A stretch of 57,232 bases of DNA from Bacteroidota bacterium (GTDB lineage Bacteria > Bacteroidota > Bacteroidia > Cytophagales > Cyclobacteriaceae): positions 1 to 57,232 of the forward strand of contig JAFEAM010000042.1 in the NCBI GenBank assembly GCA_018266395.1, read 5' to 3'. The position numbers were made by a program, and so were the translations under genes. How positions within the stretch are numbered: position 1 is the first letter of the stretch; each line of letters starts with the position of its first letter. The notes beneath the pieces were generated by a model. It ran no database searches. It had not been told where the DNA came from and saw only the letters and a program-made list of their open reading frames with translations. Positions 45,329 to 53,884 of this stretch are shown here, in pieces.

Positions 45329-48300
45329 TCAGGCCAGCTCCCTCAGGTCAACGGGCACAACCCTGGAGATTCCCTTTTCCACCATGGTGATGCCGTAGAT
45401 CACATCCGTGGTTGTCATTGTACGCTTGTTGTGCGTAACAATAATGAACTGTGAGTCTTTGCTGAAGCTCCTGATGATATTGTTGAACTTGTCGATGTTG
45501 GCATCATCCAGAGGGGCATCCACTTCATCGAAAATACAGAATGGCGCAGGCTTGAGGAGGTACATCGAAAAGAGAAGGGCAGTAGCAGTCAATGTCTTTT
45601 CCCCGCCGCTCAACTGATTGATGGTTAAGGGGCGCTTTCCTTTAGGTTTGGCAATGATGTCAATCTCTGACTCCAGGGGTCTGGATGGATCAACCAGTTT
45701 GATGTCACAATCATCCCCTTCGTTGAACAATGACCGGAAAACGCTGACAAAGTGTTCCTTGATCTTCTGGAAAGCCTCCAGGAAGGTCTGACTTGCAACG
45801 CCTTCAATTTCATTAATGGTGTTGAAGAGGGATTCCTTGGCCTTAACCAGGTCTTCTTTCTGAGTAAGGATGAAGTCATTTCGTTCCTTGATCTCATTGT
45901 AAGCCTCCATGGCCATGGGGTTAATGGGTCCCATGTTGTCGATGCGCTCACGTATCCGGGCTACGTCGTTGCGCAGTTTCTCCTCATCCATCTCTTCCAG
46001 CTGGACGATTTCTTCCTCTGATAACTGGCTGAGAATGCTATCCATCGCCACATTAAATTCGACAGACAGCCGCTCCTTGACACTGTTCAATTCCAGCTTA
46101 CTCTCATTTAATGTATTCTGGAGTTGCATCAGGAGACTGTCTATGTTTTCGCGTTGATGCTGGACCGCACGCAGGTCCTTTTCCACCTGATCAATGTCAC
46201 CCCTTGCGGCGTAATAGTCACGTTCAGCTTCGTTGAGACCGCGCTCCATCTCTTCCTTCTGACCATAGAGCTGAGTCAGTTCCTCATCGCCAGACTGGTT
46301 CCGCTCCTGAATGGACCGGATTTCATCCTCACTTGTTCTCAGTTCGGTAGTGTTGGCCTCGATACGGATATTGCTCTGCTCTACAGCTTCCTGTTTGAAT
46401 TTGATTTCCTGCGATAGGCTCTTGACCCGGTTGGCCTGCTGGTGATAGAAGATATTCTGTTCGTTGAAGGCATTGGATTTCTGTCCCAGCAGCTCATTTT
46501 GTGCCGACAGTTCATTGGTCTGATGCTTCAGTCTTTCATCAAGTTCCTGGAGTTCGTGCGATAGCACCTGTGCCCTTGGCTGGAGATCATTGAGTTCCTT
46601 AAGCAGACCATCAATTTTTTCCAGAATGTCTTCGCGTCGAAGGTCAGCGTTGCTGATCATTTCGGCGAACTGCTCCTTCTTGGTCTTTACGGAGATATAT
46701 TCGTCGTTAACCTGCTTGATGCCATTTTGGGCTTCTTCAATGGCATGCTTGAGGTTATGATTCCGGAGCCGCTCGAGTTCACGCTGGCGGTCCAGTAGGG
46801 AATACCTTACTTCTTCAAGTTTCTTGTTAAGTTCCCGGATCTCTTTGTCGAGTTTCTCAAGATTCTTTGCGCGACCAATTTTCTTGCCTTCGAACAATCC
46901 CACCGAACCGCCTGAAAGGCTGAAGCGACGTCGGGTATATTTACCGCTCTTGGTGATAAAGGTATTCTCGTCGTCTATGGATATCTGTTTTGTATCTCCC
47001 TCGACGAAATAGACGCGATCCAGAATGAAAGACATGAGTTTGCCATACTTGGGGTCAAACTCGATGACTTGTGTTGCGGGATACGCATTGGGGTAAATCT
47101 GTGTCGGATTGGGGACGAACTTCTCAAATGCGTCAAGGATAAAGAAATTCGCTTTTCCTTTGCTGGCATCACTGAGGATGTTGATGGCTTCGTACGCCTC
47201 AGCCTCATGATCCACAATGTAATAATTGAGATAGGGCTCGAGGTAGTTCTCAATGGCTACACGATATTCTTCCGGGCATGTGAGGATGTCCGAAAGGAGG
47301 GGGGCATTCTTGGTCCATTCAACTTTCTTTTTGAGAAACTTGATGGCTTCTGGAAATCCCTCCAGGTTTTCGACCAGTGATTTTGTCAGCTGGTATTCAT
47401 TCTGACGGGCGTCGAGTTTCCTTCCTGTCTCTGTGAGTTCCTCCCGGATCAGGTCAATGGTCTTCTCCAGTGAACTGATCCGTGACAGGACTTCATTTTC
47501 TTCCTGTTTGATCTTTTCCAGGTGAAGGTTCTTTTCACGGATTTCTTCCTGGAGCACAATCAATTTATTCTCAAACTCGACGAGACTGGCACTCTGTTGA
47601 GTCGTGTCTGTGGCCGTCCGGTCTACCTCCTGGCGCAGCGAGGCGATCTGAATCTCCCGTATTTCAACAGCTTTGTTGGTCTGAAAATACTCTTCCTGCT
47701 TGGCGCGGTGCAGCTGACGCAGCGTATCGACATCAAGCTGCAATTGTGAAGTTGCTGCCCGCTGGCTTTCATACTCCGTTTTGATCAGTTCAGCCTTCTG
47801 ACTGATGTCTTCAAGGATCAACTGGGCTGACTGTTCTTCTCCCTGCAGACTCTGAATCGCAAAATGCGCACGTTCATTGCTCTTCTTGTCCTGCTCTATC
47901 TGGTCTCTGAGGCTGACTGCGCGGTCATTCAGAAATCGAAGGCGCTCATTGTTGATCTGCTTGTCGCTCTCCCGCTGACGGATGGTGGCTACATGATCAT
48001 TGATGGCCTTTTGTCTTGTGGACAGGGTCTTCTCTTTTTCGATCAGATCTGCCTTTTCCTTTTCAATAGAGGCTTCCTTCCCGGCAATGTCTGCGGTCAA
48101 TTCAGCTTTTCTTGCGTTTTCGGCGTCAATCTGATGATTAACGCTTTCAAACCTGTGGCGCTGCTTGTTCACAACAACCTTGGCCAGCTGGATACTCTTT
48201 TCTTTGTAATCTTCCTTGGCCCTGTAATATGATTCGGTTTGTTTGGCCTGTTTTTCCAGGCTCTTCATATTTTTTTCAATTTCGAAGAGCAGGTCTTCTA

Positions 48301-48871
48301 CACGTTCCAGGTCGGCATCGGTGTCTTCAAGTTTCTTGAGCGTTTCTCTCTTGCGCTTCTTGAATTTGGAAATCCCTGCAGCCTCTTCGAAAAGTGCCCG
48401 CCTCGAGTTATCACGGTCATTGAGCAGATCGTCGACCATTCCAAGTTCAATTATAGCATAGCTGTTGCTGGCAACTCCGGTGTCAAGGAACAGATTAGTA
48501 ATATCTTTGAGACGGCAGGCCACCCCATTCAGCAGGTATTCACTCTCGCCAGAACGGTAAAGCCGGCGGGTGATGGTTATCTGCGAATATTCGGTAGGCA
48601 GCAACCCCTTTGTATTATTGATGGTGAGAGAAACCTCTGCCATCTGCAAGGGAGATCTCTGATTGGTACCATTGAAGATGATGTTCTCCATCTTCTCGGA
48701 CCGTAGGGCACTGGTTTTTTGCTCACCCAATACCCAACGTATCGAATCGACCACATTTGACTTTCCGCAACCGTTCGGTCCTACGATTCCTGTAATCCCC
48801 TCATCAAAATTGATAACGATCTTGTCTGCAAAACTCTTGAATCCCTTGATCTCTAACTTGGCTAACTGCAT
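45329..48871 (-). CDS. smc: Chromosome segregation protein SMC
   Basis: An 1,180-residue SMC protein. The N-terminal Walker A is GPNGCGKS (residues 31-38) in LEIKGFKSFADKIVINFDEGITGIV. Long heptad coiled coils flank a hinge at about residues 520-650 (PEEYRVAIENYLEPYLNYYIV and later). The C-terminal head has signature LSGGEKTLTATALLFSMYLLK and Walker B PFCIFDEVDAPLDDANI. Length is typical. SMC with ScpAB forms the condensin that organises and separates the chromosome; scpA and scpB are not in this window. A TATCTTTG box lies 36 nt before the ATG. Confidence 0.97.
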   Translation of the reverse strand: MQLAKLEIKGFKSFADKIVINFDEGITGIVGPNGCGKSNVVDSIRWVLGEQKTSALRSEKMENIIFNGTNQRSPLQMAEVSLTINNTKGLLPTEYSQITITRRLYRSGESEYLLNGVACRLKDITNLFLDTGVASNSYAIIELGMVDDLLNDRDNSRRALFEEAAGISKFKKRKRETLKKLEDTDADLERVEDLLFEIEKNMKSLEKQAKQTESYYRAKEDYKEKSIQLAKVVVNKQRHRFESVNHQIDAENARKAELTADIAGKEASIEKEKADLIEKEKTLSTRQKAINDHVATIRQRESDKQINNERLRFLNDRAVSLRDQIEQDKKSNERAHFAIQSLQGEEQSAQLILEDISQKAELIKTEYESQRAATSQLQLDVDTLRQLHRAKQEEYFQTNKAVEIREIQIASLRQEVDRTATDTTQQSASLVEFENKLIVLQEEIREKNLHLEKIKQEENEVLSRISSLEKTIDLIREELTETGRKLDARQNEYQLTKSLVENLEGFPEAIKFLKKKVEWTKNAPLLSDILTCPEEYRVAIENYLEPYLNYYIVDHEAEAYEAINILSDASKGKANFFILDAFEKFVPNPTQIYPNAYPATQVIEFDPKYGKLMSFILDRVYFVEGDTKQISIDDENTFITKSGKYTRRRFSLSGGSVGLFEGKKIGRAKNLEKLDKEIRELNKKLEEVRYSLLDRQRELERLRNHNLKHAIEEAQNGIKQVNDEYISVKTKKEQFAEMISNADLRREDILEKIDGLLKELNDLQPRAQVLSHELQELDERLKHQTNELSAQNELLGQKSNAFNEQNIFYHQQANRVKSLSQEIKFKQEAVEQSNIRIEANTTELRTSEDEIRSIQERNQSGDEELTQLYGQKEEMERGLNEAERDYYAARGDIDQVEKDLRAVQHQRENIDSLLMQLQNTLNESKLELNSVKERLSVEFNVAMDSILSQLSEEEIVQLEEMDEEKLRNDVARIRERIDNMGPINPMAMEAYNEIKERNDFILTQKEDLVKAKESLFNTINEIEGVASQTFLEAFQKIKEHFVSVFRSLFNEGDDCDIKLVDPSRPLESEIDIIAKPKGKRPLTINQLSGGEKTLTATALLFSMYLLKPAPFCIFDEVDAPLDDANIDKFNNIIRSFSKDSQFIIVTHNKRTMTTTDVIYGITMVEKGISRVVPVDLRELA

Positions 48872-48907
48872 TCTGCTGTGTAGTGATTATTCGCTTAATA
48901 AAGTTGG

Positions 48908-48915
48908 CAAAGATA
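48908..48915 (-). promoter_or_regulatory. Candidate -7 box of smc promoter (TATCTTTG)
   Basis: On the minus strand TATCTTTG matches TAnnTTTG fully and ends 36 nt before the smc ATG. A CTG, one mismatch from TTG, lies 18 nt upstream. Confidence 0.5.
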
Positions 48916-49005
48916 GAAGGAAATCTGAATCGCCAGGATAGTTTTTTTCCCTGCTTAAAGCATCACTTTAAATGAATTACGAACATCCAGCCAAGTAATT
49001 TTTGA

Positions 49006-49013
49006 TAACTTTG
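49006..49013 (+). promoter_or_regulatory. Candidate -7 box close to an ATG (TAACTTTG)
   Basis: TAACTTTG fits TAnnTTTG but ends only 5 nt before the ATG at 49019. Transcription from it would begin at or next to the start codon, giving a leaderless or near-leaderless message. The -33 TTG is not at standard spacing. Confidence 0.35.
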
Positions 49014-49018
49014 CCGGT

Positions 49019-49564
49019 ATGGATGAGATTCCTTTCAGGGTCATTTTTTGGATCATCATCGGGCTGATCTATCTCTTCACAAGGGGAAGGAAGAAGGCAC
49101 CTTCCGGCCCAGCAGTTCCTGACGAACAACAACCGGAGCCATCCAAGCCCATGACCTTTGAAGAACTGCTCCGGGAGATCGAGGGGATGAAGAAGAAGGA
49201 GGAACCTGCCCGTCCAGTTATCCCGACACCCACTCCAATTACATCAAAGACTTCGTCTGCGCCAAAGAATTTACCAGTATCACCACCTCGGGAGGAAAGA
49301 CCTCTTGAAGATGTGTCATATGATTATCGGGATCAGGACCGCATTTATCAGGTTTATGAAGACGCCAGAAAGCAGGCGTTTCAGCGTCCTTCGCTGGAGG
49401 AAACCATGCACCTCACGGATACCATTGTCAGGTTTAAGCAGTTCAAGCCATATGAGAAGGCTGAAAGGAATCGCCTGGGTGAGGAGATAATCAACAATCT
49501 GAAAGACCCGCAGAGTTTTCGCAAAGCCTTCATTATCTCTGAAATTCTGCGGCCAAAATTCTGA
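49019..49564 (+). CDS. Small membrane-anchored protein of unknown function
   Basis: A 181-residue protein. Residues 5-20 form a single transmembrane segment (FRVIFWIIIGLIYLFTRG) followed by a basic cluster (RGRKKA). A Pro-rich, charged linker follows (about 25-100; PTPTPITSKTSSAPKNLPVSPP), then a helical C-terminal part with LEETMHLTDTIVRFKQFKPYEKAERN and a final SFRKAFIISEILRPKF. I do not recognise a named domain. The RKAFIISEILRPKF-type tail is reminiscent of short Bacteroidetes membrane proteins found near housekeeping genes. It converges with the acyl-CoA reductase gene, 16 nt apart. Confidence 0.75.
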   Translation: MDEIPFRVIFWIIIGLIYLFTRGRKKAPSGPAVPDEQQPEPSKPMTFEELLREIEGMKKKEEPARPVIPTPTPITSKTSSAPKNLPVSPPREERPLEDVSYDYRDQDRIYQVYEDARKQAFQRPSLEETMHLTDTIVRFKQFKPYEKAERNRLGEEIINNLKDPQSFRKAFIISEILRPKF

Positions 49565-49574
49565 ACTGCAGTTC
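49563..49574. terminator. Possible weak bidirectional terminator between convergent genes
   Basis: A perfect 12-nt palindrome, GAACTGCAGTTC, is followed by TTTTGG and preceded at a short distance by CCAAAA, between the stops of two convergent genes. The stem is short for a rho-independent terminator, so the call is tentative. Confidence 0.25.
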
Positions 49575-49580
49575 TTTTGG

Positions 49581-50588
49581 TTATAGTCGGGTCAGAAATT
49601 CCATTGTGTCCCTGCCGTCTGCATAGTCATCGAGTTCCGGCAACTGGGCCGTTCCAAACGGAATACTTCCTTCATACCAGGCATCAGAAGAAACGACAAC
49701 TTGAAGTTTGTCGCTGAAGGCCGTCAGTTTTCCGGTCAGTGATCCCAGGCTTTCGTATTGTTCATAATAGATTACAGAAATGGGGGAGGCCAGTTGGGTG
49801 TCCTCCTTCAGAAGAAAAAACCCGCCATCAATGAAGGGTGTGCGGTTAATGAGCAGCAGCGATTTCTGGTAGTCAAGATTGTTGACATATTTATGGTGCT
49901 GGGCCACTCCCTCGAAGGAGCGCCACCCTTCGACAAGCTTTGTCAGGTCAAACCCGGTGGGCACCAGCACTTTGGAAACATTCCTGCAACCCAGTCCAAA
50001 GTAGCTGAAGATGTCTTTGCCAAGGTCATGCCATTCAGCTGACGACTCAGTTCCCCTGATCACGGCGCAGGAAGTTCTGTTCTTCCTTATGATATGAGGA
50101 ATGTTTCGAAAGTAGTATTCAAAATAGCGTGAAGTGTTATCGGATCCTGTTGCAATCACGGCATCGACGCCTTTGAGATGATCGGACCAGATGATCCGAC
50201 CGGCAAATGCTGGTTCCAATTCAATAAGCCTGGTTACCATGTATTTCATCAAGACCGAGTCTTTGCTGCTTAATCTCCCCTGCAGCCGATGGCCGGCCAT
50301 CAATATGCACAGCAGGTCATGGAAGCCTACCATGGGGATATTGCCGGCGAAAGCAACACCAACTGTTTTGGGTTGACCTGAACCTGGGTATTGTGCAATC
50401 CAGGATCTGATCTTTTGCTCATCGAGCATTATTTGCAGCCCCTGAATGGCAAGAAAAACGTTATCGCTGGTGAACCACGGATTTTCATTGGCTGCCTTAG
50501 GTGCAAGGTCGAGGAGCAGGTTGCTTTCCTCTTTGCGTAGCAAAGCCCCCAGTCTTCCAAAAGCACTGATTCTTTGATCCAAATTCAT
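49581..50588 (-). CDS. Acyl-CoA reductase (LuxC-like)
   Basis: A 335-residue member of the LuxC/acyl-CoA reductase group within the aldehyde dehydrogenase superfamily, which reduces acyl-CoA or acyl-protein thioesters to aldehydes using NADPH. Visible motifs are TVGVAFAGNIPMVGFHDLLCILMAGHRLQGRLSSKDS (nucleotide-binding part), DAVIATGSDNTSRYFEYYF, and FSYFGLGCRNVSKVLVP, where the Cys is the expected nucleophile. At 335 residues it is shorter than LuxC of luminous bacteria, as usual for Bacteroidetes versions. It is divergent from a ferredoxin gene 90 nt away. The true substrate is unknown. Confidence 0.85.
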   Translation of the reverse strand: MNLDQRISAFGRLGALLRKEESNLLLDLAPKAANENPWFTSDNVFLAIQGLQIMLDEQKIRSWIAQYPGSGQPKTVGVAFAGNIPMVGFHDLLCILMAGHRLQGRLSSKDSVLMKYMVTRLIELEPAFAGRIIWSDHLKGVDAVIATGSDNTSRYFEYYFRNIPHIIRKNRTSCAVIRGTESSAEWHDLGKDIFSYFGLGCRNVSKVLVPTGFDLTKLVEGWRSFEGVAQHHKYVNNLDYQKSLLLINRTPFIDGGFFLLKEDTQLASPISVIYYEQYESLGSLTGKLTAFSDKLQVVVSSDAWYEGSIPFGTAQLPELDDYADGRDTMEFLTRL

Positions 50589-50621
50589 GGTTAGGCTAAA
50601 CTTTCGGCCCGGCCGGTTGTT

Positions 50622-50651
50622 TTGAGAGTAAGTGTTTCAGCCGTATTTTTG
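50622..50651 (+). promoter_or_regulatory. Promoter of ferredoxin gene (TTG-N19-TATTTTTG)
   Basis: TTG at 50622-50624 (part of TTTTG), a 19-nt spacer and TATTTTTG at 50644-50651 match the Bacteroidetes consensus in both sequence and spacing. The ATG at 50679 would have a leader of roughly 20 nt. Confidence 0.75.
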
Positions 50652-50678
50652 CGGCGAAGTTAGGAATAAGGAAGCGCA

Positions 50679-51038
50679 ATGGCGATCAAGATTACGGAAG
50701 AGTGCATAAACTGCGGGGCCTGTGAGCCTGAATGCCCTAACACTGCCATTTACGAAGGCGGGAGGGAATGGAATTGGGCTGGTGGTACTAAACTGACATC
50801 TGTAGAAATGGAGGACGGTTCCAAGGTTGATGCCAAGACTGCGCAAAGCCCTGTTTCGAACGAGTTCTATTATATAGTATCAGGGAAATGTACAGAATGC
50901 ACCGGCTTTCACGAGGAACCGCAATGCGCAGCTGTCTGTCCTGTAGATTGCTGTGTCCCCGATCCTGATTACACCGAGACCAAGGAAGTACTGATGGCCA
51001 AGAAGGCGTGGCTGCATAACGAGCAACTTCAAGCCTGA
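50679..51038 (+). CDS. Ferredoxin with two 4Fe-4S clusters (YfhL-type)
   Basis: A 119-residue bacterial ferredoxin. Cluster 1 ligands are Cys9, Cys12, Cys15 and Cys19 in CINCGACEPECP. Cluster 2 ligands are Cys71, Cys74, Cys83 and Cys87, with the longer CxxC-x8-CxxxC spacing typical of the YfhL / Chromatium-type proteins. Between them is an insertion (about residues 25-68), longer than in minimal 2[4Fe-4S] ferredoxins. It moves single electrons at low potential; its partner is unknown, though the divergent acyl-CoA reductase is a recurrent neighbour in Bacteroidetes as I recall. Confidence 0.92.
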   Translation: MAIKITEECINCGACEPECPNTAIYEGGREWNWAGGTKLTSVEMEDGSKVDAKTAQSPVSNEFYYIVSGKCTECTGFHEEPQCAAVCPVDCCVPDPDYTETKEVLMAKKAWLHNEQLQA

Positions 51039-51042
51039 GGCT

Positions 51043-51951
51043 TTACTTCATCCTGGATCGTTTGATCAAATAAGCCTGAAGTACCTCAAAATAGTCTGTC
51101 CGTGTATTGGCGGACACGAAATCAATCTTTAGCTGATTGCACTTTAGTTGAAGCATCTTATAGAAGCTCTCCTGCGAGGACACATACTGGGTTCTTATTT
51201 CTGACGGATTGAGCCTCAGCCTGTCTCCGCTTTCCAGGTCAACAAATTCATAAGGCCTTTCCTCAAAGTTGAACGCCAATTCTGTTTCATGATCACTGAC
51301 GTGGAAAAGAAGCACCTCATGCTTGTTGTGCTTAAGATGTTGCAATGACTTGAAGACCTCTTCTATACTGTGGTTGCCGTCAAACATGTCACTGAATAGA
51401 ATGACAAGAGACCGTTTGTGAATCTTTTCGGCTACTTCGTGCAGTACATCGGGAACATTGGTAGGCTTGCCTTGCTTCTTTTCTGAGTGAAGTGTCTTCT
51501 CAAGCAGCCCAAATACCTTTTCGAGATGTGTGGACGTGGACTTTACAGGGGTGAGTTCATCTATTTTGTCTGAAAACAGGCACAGACCCACTGCGTCACG
51601 CTGCTGATGAAGGAGATAAGCCAGTGCGGCACTTGCCTGAACACTGAACCTGAGTTTTGCCTGGGTGTCAACAGGGTATCTCATGGAGGATGAAGTGTCA
51701 AGGACGATCAGGCACCGGAGATTCGTCTCTTCCTCGTACTGTTTGGTGTAAAGGCGGTCAGTCCGGGCAAAGACTTTCCAGTCAATATGGCGGGTGCTTT
51801 GCCCCTCGTTATAGAGACGATGTTCAGCAAATTCAACTGAGAATCCGTGATACGGTGACTTGTGCAGCCCCGTGATGAACCCCTCGACAAGTTGCCGGGC
51901 AAGTAATTCAAGCCCTGCGGCCTGCCTTATATTTTCCAATCCTGTTGACAC
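51043..51951 (-). CDS. DUF58 family protein (vWA-like)
   Basis: A 302-residue DUF58 protein. The start is a GTG at 51951, since no in-frame ATG exists before the conserved part. LELLARQLVEGFITGLHKSPYHGFSVEFAEHRLYNEGQSTRHIDWKVFARTDRLYTKQYEEE is the DUF58 signature region, followed by CLIVLDTSSSMRYP, which keeps the DxSxS metal-site pattern of von Willebrand A folds. Usual partners are a MoxR AAA ATPase and vWA/TPR membrane proteins of aerotolerance-type operons; none is in the window. It converges with the ferredoxin gene 4 nt away. Confidence 0.88.
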   Translation of the reverse strand: MSTGLENIRQAAGLELLARQLVEGFITGLHKSPYHGFSVEFAEHRLYNEGQSTRHIDWKVFARTDRLYTKQYEEETNLRCLIVLDTSSSMRYPVDTQAKLRFSVQASAALAYLLHQQRDAVGLCLFSDKIDELTPVKSTSTHLEKVFGLLEKTLHSEKKQGKPTNVPDVLHEVAEKIHKRSLVILFSDMFDGNHSIEEVFKSLQHLKHNKHEVLLFHVSDHETELAFNFEERPYEFVDLESGDRLRLNPSEIRTQYVSSQESFYKMLQLKCNQLKIDFVSANTRTDYFEVLQAYLIKRSRMK

Positions 51952-52015
51952 TTCACAAAAAAAGACAAAAATGACCGTTATGCGTGCCTGACTGCGTCCA
52001 TTTTAGTAATAACAG

Positions 52016-52031
52016 GCTGATTTTAATCAGC
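52016..52031. promoter_or_regulatory. 16-nt inverted repeat upstream of the PUR gene promoter
   Basis: A perfect dyad, GCTGATT-TT-AATCAGC, ends 5 bases before the TTG element of the PUR gene promoter, in the region shared with the divergent DUF58 gene. The position fits an activator or repressor site. Confidence 0.4.
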
Positions 52032-52036
52032 TTCAT

Positions 52037-52066
52037 TTGCAAAATTTAACCAAAATACTACCTTCG
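52037..52066 (+). promoter_or_regulatory. Candidate promoter of the PUR gene (TTG-N19-TACCTTCG)
   Basis: TTG at 52037-52039, exactly 19 nt, then TACCTTCG at 52059-52066, one mismatch from TAnnTTTG. The leader to the GTG start would be about 40 nt. Confidence 0.6.
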
Positions 52067-52110
52067 ACTAATTCTAAAGTCTAATTTAGAACGCCTAACC
52101 CTAACGACAA

Positions 52111-52473
52111 GTGGAAGAGAACACGAATAGCAGAGATGAGATTTACTCTGAAAAGGTAAAAGCAGGCAAGAGAACCTATTTCTTTGATGTCAAGTCGACC
52201 CGTTCCAATGACTATTACCTTACAATCACAGAGAGTAAGAAGAGATTCAACAAGGATGATGAAGGTTTTACCTATGAAAAACATAAAATCTTCCTGTATA
52301 AGGAGGATTTTAACAAATTCATGGAAGCTCTCAACAATACGGTGAATCATGTAAAGAACGAATTGATGCCCGAAGTTGACTTCAGCCAATTTGACCACCC
52401 CAAGGAGGATCGCGAAGTGCAACCCTTGGAAGCGAAACCTAACAATGGTGAGTCAGAGCTGAAGTGGGACTAG
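52111..52473 (+). CDS. PUR/DUF3276 nucleic-acid-binding protein
   Basis: A 120-residue Bacteroidetes PUR-alpha-like protein. The fold binds single-stranded DNA or RNA. The conserved core is EIYSEKVKAGKRTYFFDVKSTRSNDYYLTITESKKRF followed by YEKHKIFLYKEDFNKFMEAL. The start must be the GTG at 52111: an in-frame TAA lies just upstream (52102-52104) and the next Met is well inside the domain. An acidic tail follows. It is transcribed from its own promoter and ends at a strong terminator, so it is a single-gene unit. Confidence 0.93.
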   Translation: MEENTNSRDEIYSEKVKAGKRTYFFDVKSTRSNDYYLTITESKKRFNKDDEGFTYEKHKIFLYKEDFNKFMEALNNTVNHVKNELMPEVDFSQFDHPKEDREVQPLEAKPNNGESELKWD

Positions 52474-52497
52474 CATTATACTTACCTAACCTAACCT

Positions 52498-52532
52498 AAA
52501 CCCTGCCGGAAATCCGGCAGGGTTTCTTTTTT
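52498..52532 (+). terminator. Rho-independent terminator after the PUR gene
   Basis: A perfect 13-bp stem (AAACCCTGCCGGA and TCCGGCAGGGTTT) with a 2-nt gap is followed by CTTTTTT. It lies 25 nt after the stop at 52473 and cleanly separates this gene from ychF. Confidence 0.9.
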
Positions 52533-52557
52533 GGCACTTCAGGCAACTGTTGATTTC

Positions 52558-52565
52558 TATATTTG
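52558..52565 (+). promoter_or_regulatory. Candidate -7 box of ychF promoter (TATATTTG)
   Basis: TATATTTG matches TAnnTTTG. The nearest TTG (52531-52533) is 24 nt upstream, longer than usual. The leader to the ATG at 52617 would be about 45 nt. Confidence 0.45.
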
Positions 52566-52616
52566 CAGCGCTTTTGGGCGGAAGGTTTCCTTATACAGGC
52601 CTGAAAGCACCTGACT

Positions 52617-53714
52617 ATGGCTTTAAAATGCGGTATTGTTGGACTCCCTAATGTTGGTAAGTCCACTCTTTTCAATGCTCTTTCGAACAACAAGGCGGAG
52701 GCGGCAAATTTCCCTTTCTGTACCATTGAACCAAACGTAGGGGTGATTTCCGTTCCGGATGAACGTCTGAATATCCTTTCCGACCTGGTGCACCCTCAGA
52801 AGGTTATTCCGACTTCATTTGAATTTGTGGACATAGCCGGATTGGTCAAGGGTGCCTCCAAGGGGGAGGGGCTCGGTAATCAGTTTTTGGCCAATATCAG
52901 GGAAGTGGATGCCATTGCGCATGTGGTTCGGTGTTTTGAAAACGACAACATAATCCATGTAGATGGTAAGGTAGACCCGGTTGCAGATAAGGAAATTATT
53001 GACGCAGAGCTTCAATTAAAGGACCTTGAATCGGTAGAGAAAAAGATTGCAAAAGTTGAGCGTACAGCCAAGAGCGGGGATCCCAAAGCCAAGAAGGAGT
53101 ATCAGACGCTGCAAATGTTTCAGCAGGCCCTTCAGTACGGGAAGAATGCAAGAACGGTAAAGACTGATGCTGAAGAACGAAAGGCAATAGAGGACCTTCA
53201 GTTGCTGACTGACAAGCCTGTAATATATGTTGCCAATGTGGATGAGAATTCAATTCACACCGGTAATCAATTTGTGAATAAACTCGCCAATCTGACCAAA
53301 GATGAGGGTGCAGAGCTGGTAGTGGTTTGTGCTGCAATTGAGGCTCAGATCGCGGAATTAGAGACCAGGGAAGACAGGGATGCTTTTCTTGCTGAATATG
53401 GGCTTAAGGAATCAGGCCTTCATAAACTGATTCGCGCTGCCTATCATTTGCTTAACCTGATTACCTATTTCACGGCAGGTGAGAAGGAAGTCCGGGCTTG
53501 GACCATCCACAGAGGGTGGAAAGCGCCTCAGGCGGCAGGTGTTATTCATTCAGATTTTGAGAAAGGCTTTATCCGGGCTGAGGTCATAAAAATTGCAGAC
53601 TATCAGAAATACAAGACTGAAGTAGCGACCCGTGAGGCTGGAAAATTGGCGGTTGAGGGCAAGGATTATGTTGTTGAAGACGGAGATGTAATGCATTTCC
53701 GGTTTAATGTTTAG
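52617..53714 (+). CDS. ychF: Ribosome-associated ATPase YchF (Obg-like, OLA1 family)
   Basis: A 365-residue YchF/OLA1 protein, a ribosome-binding P-loop NTPase linked to stress and redox response. G1 is GLPNVGKS (residues 9-16), the switch I region is [12 protein letters not shown], and G3 is [18 protein letters not shown]. The G4 position reads NVDE in place of NKxD, the known change that favours ATP over GTP. A helical insert ([15 protein letters not shown] region) and a C-terminal TGS domain ([45 protein letters not shown]) complete the family plan. Full length. Confidence 0.97.
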   Translation: MALKCGIVGLPNVGKSTLFNALSNNKAEAANFPFCTIEPNVGVISVPDERLNILSDLVHPQKVIPTSFEFVDIAGLVKGASKGEGLGNQFLANIREVDAIAHVVRCFENDNIIHVDGKVDPVADKEIIDAELQLKDLESVEKKIAKVERTAKSGDPKAKKEYQTLQMFQQALQYGKNARTVKTDAEERKAIEDLQLLTDKPVIYVANVDENSIHTGNQFVNKLANLTKDEGAELVVVCAAIEAQIAELETREDRDAFLAEYGLKESGLHKLIRAAYHLLNLITYFTAGEKEVRAWTIHRGWKAPQAAGVIHSDFEKGFIRAEVIKIADYQKYKTEVATREAGKLAVEGKDYVVEDGDVMHFRFNV

Positions 53715-53736
53715 ATGAATTTATGGCATCATAAAT

Positions 53737-53772
53737 ATTTCAATATCAATCATTTACGTTTGACATTGAAAT
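53737..53772. repeat. Solo 36-nt dyad resembling a single CRISPR repeat, upstream of cas6
   Basis: The element starts ATTTCAAT and ends ATTGAAAT, an exact 8-bp inverted repeat around a 20-nt AT-rich middle. Total length is 36 nt, and it lies between ychF and cas6. Many type I-B and III repeats begin with TTTCAAT and end with ATTGAAA, the part kept as the crRNA 5' handle after Cas6 cleavage. Only one copy was seen and no spacers flank it, so it may be a chance dyad in AT-rich DNA. Confidence 0.35.
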
Positions 53773-53884
53773 TATCCCTCAAGTAGTCGCGCTGGGTGCC
53801 TGATTTTTAGTATTTTAGCCATCCGCACGTTTCAATTTTTTGCGGGCAGGGTTCATTTTTTCCCAACTAGTTGGATTACAAACC

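Noticed and set aside
52484..52500. CCTAA triplet run resembling telomeric repeats
   Set aside because: Only about three copies, located between a stop codon and a terminator; most likely chance.
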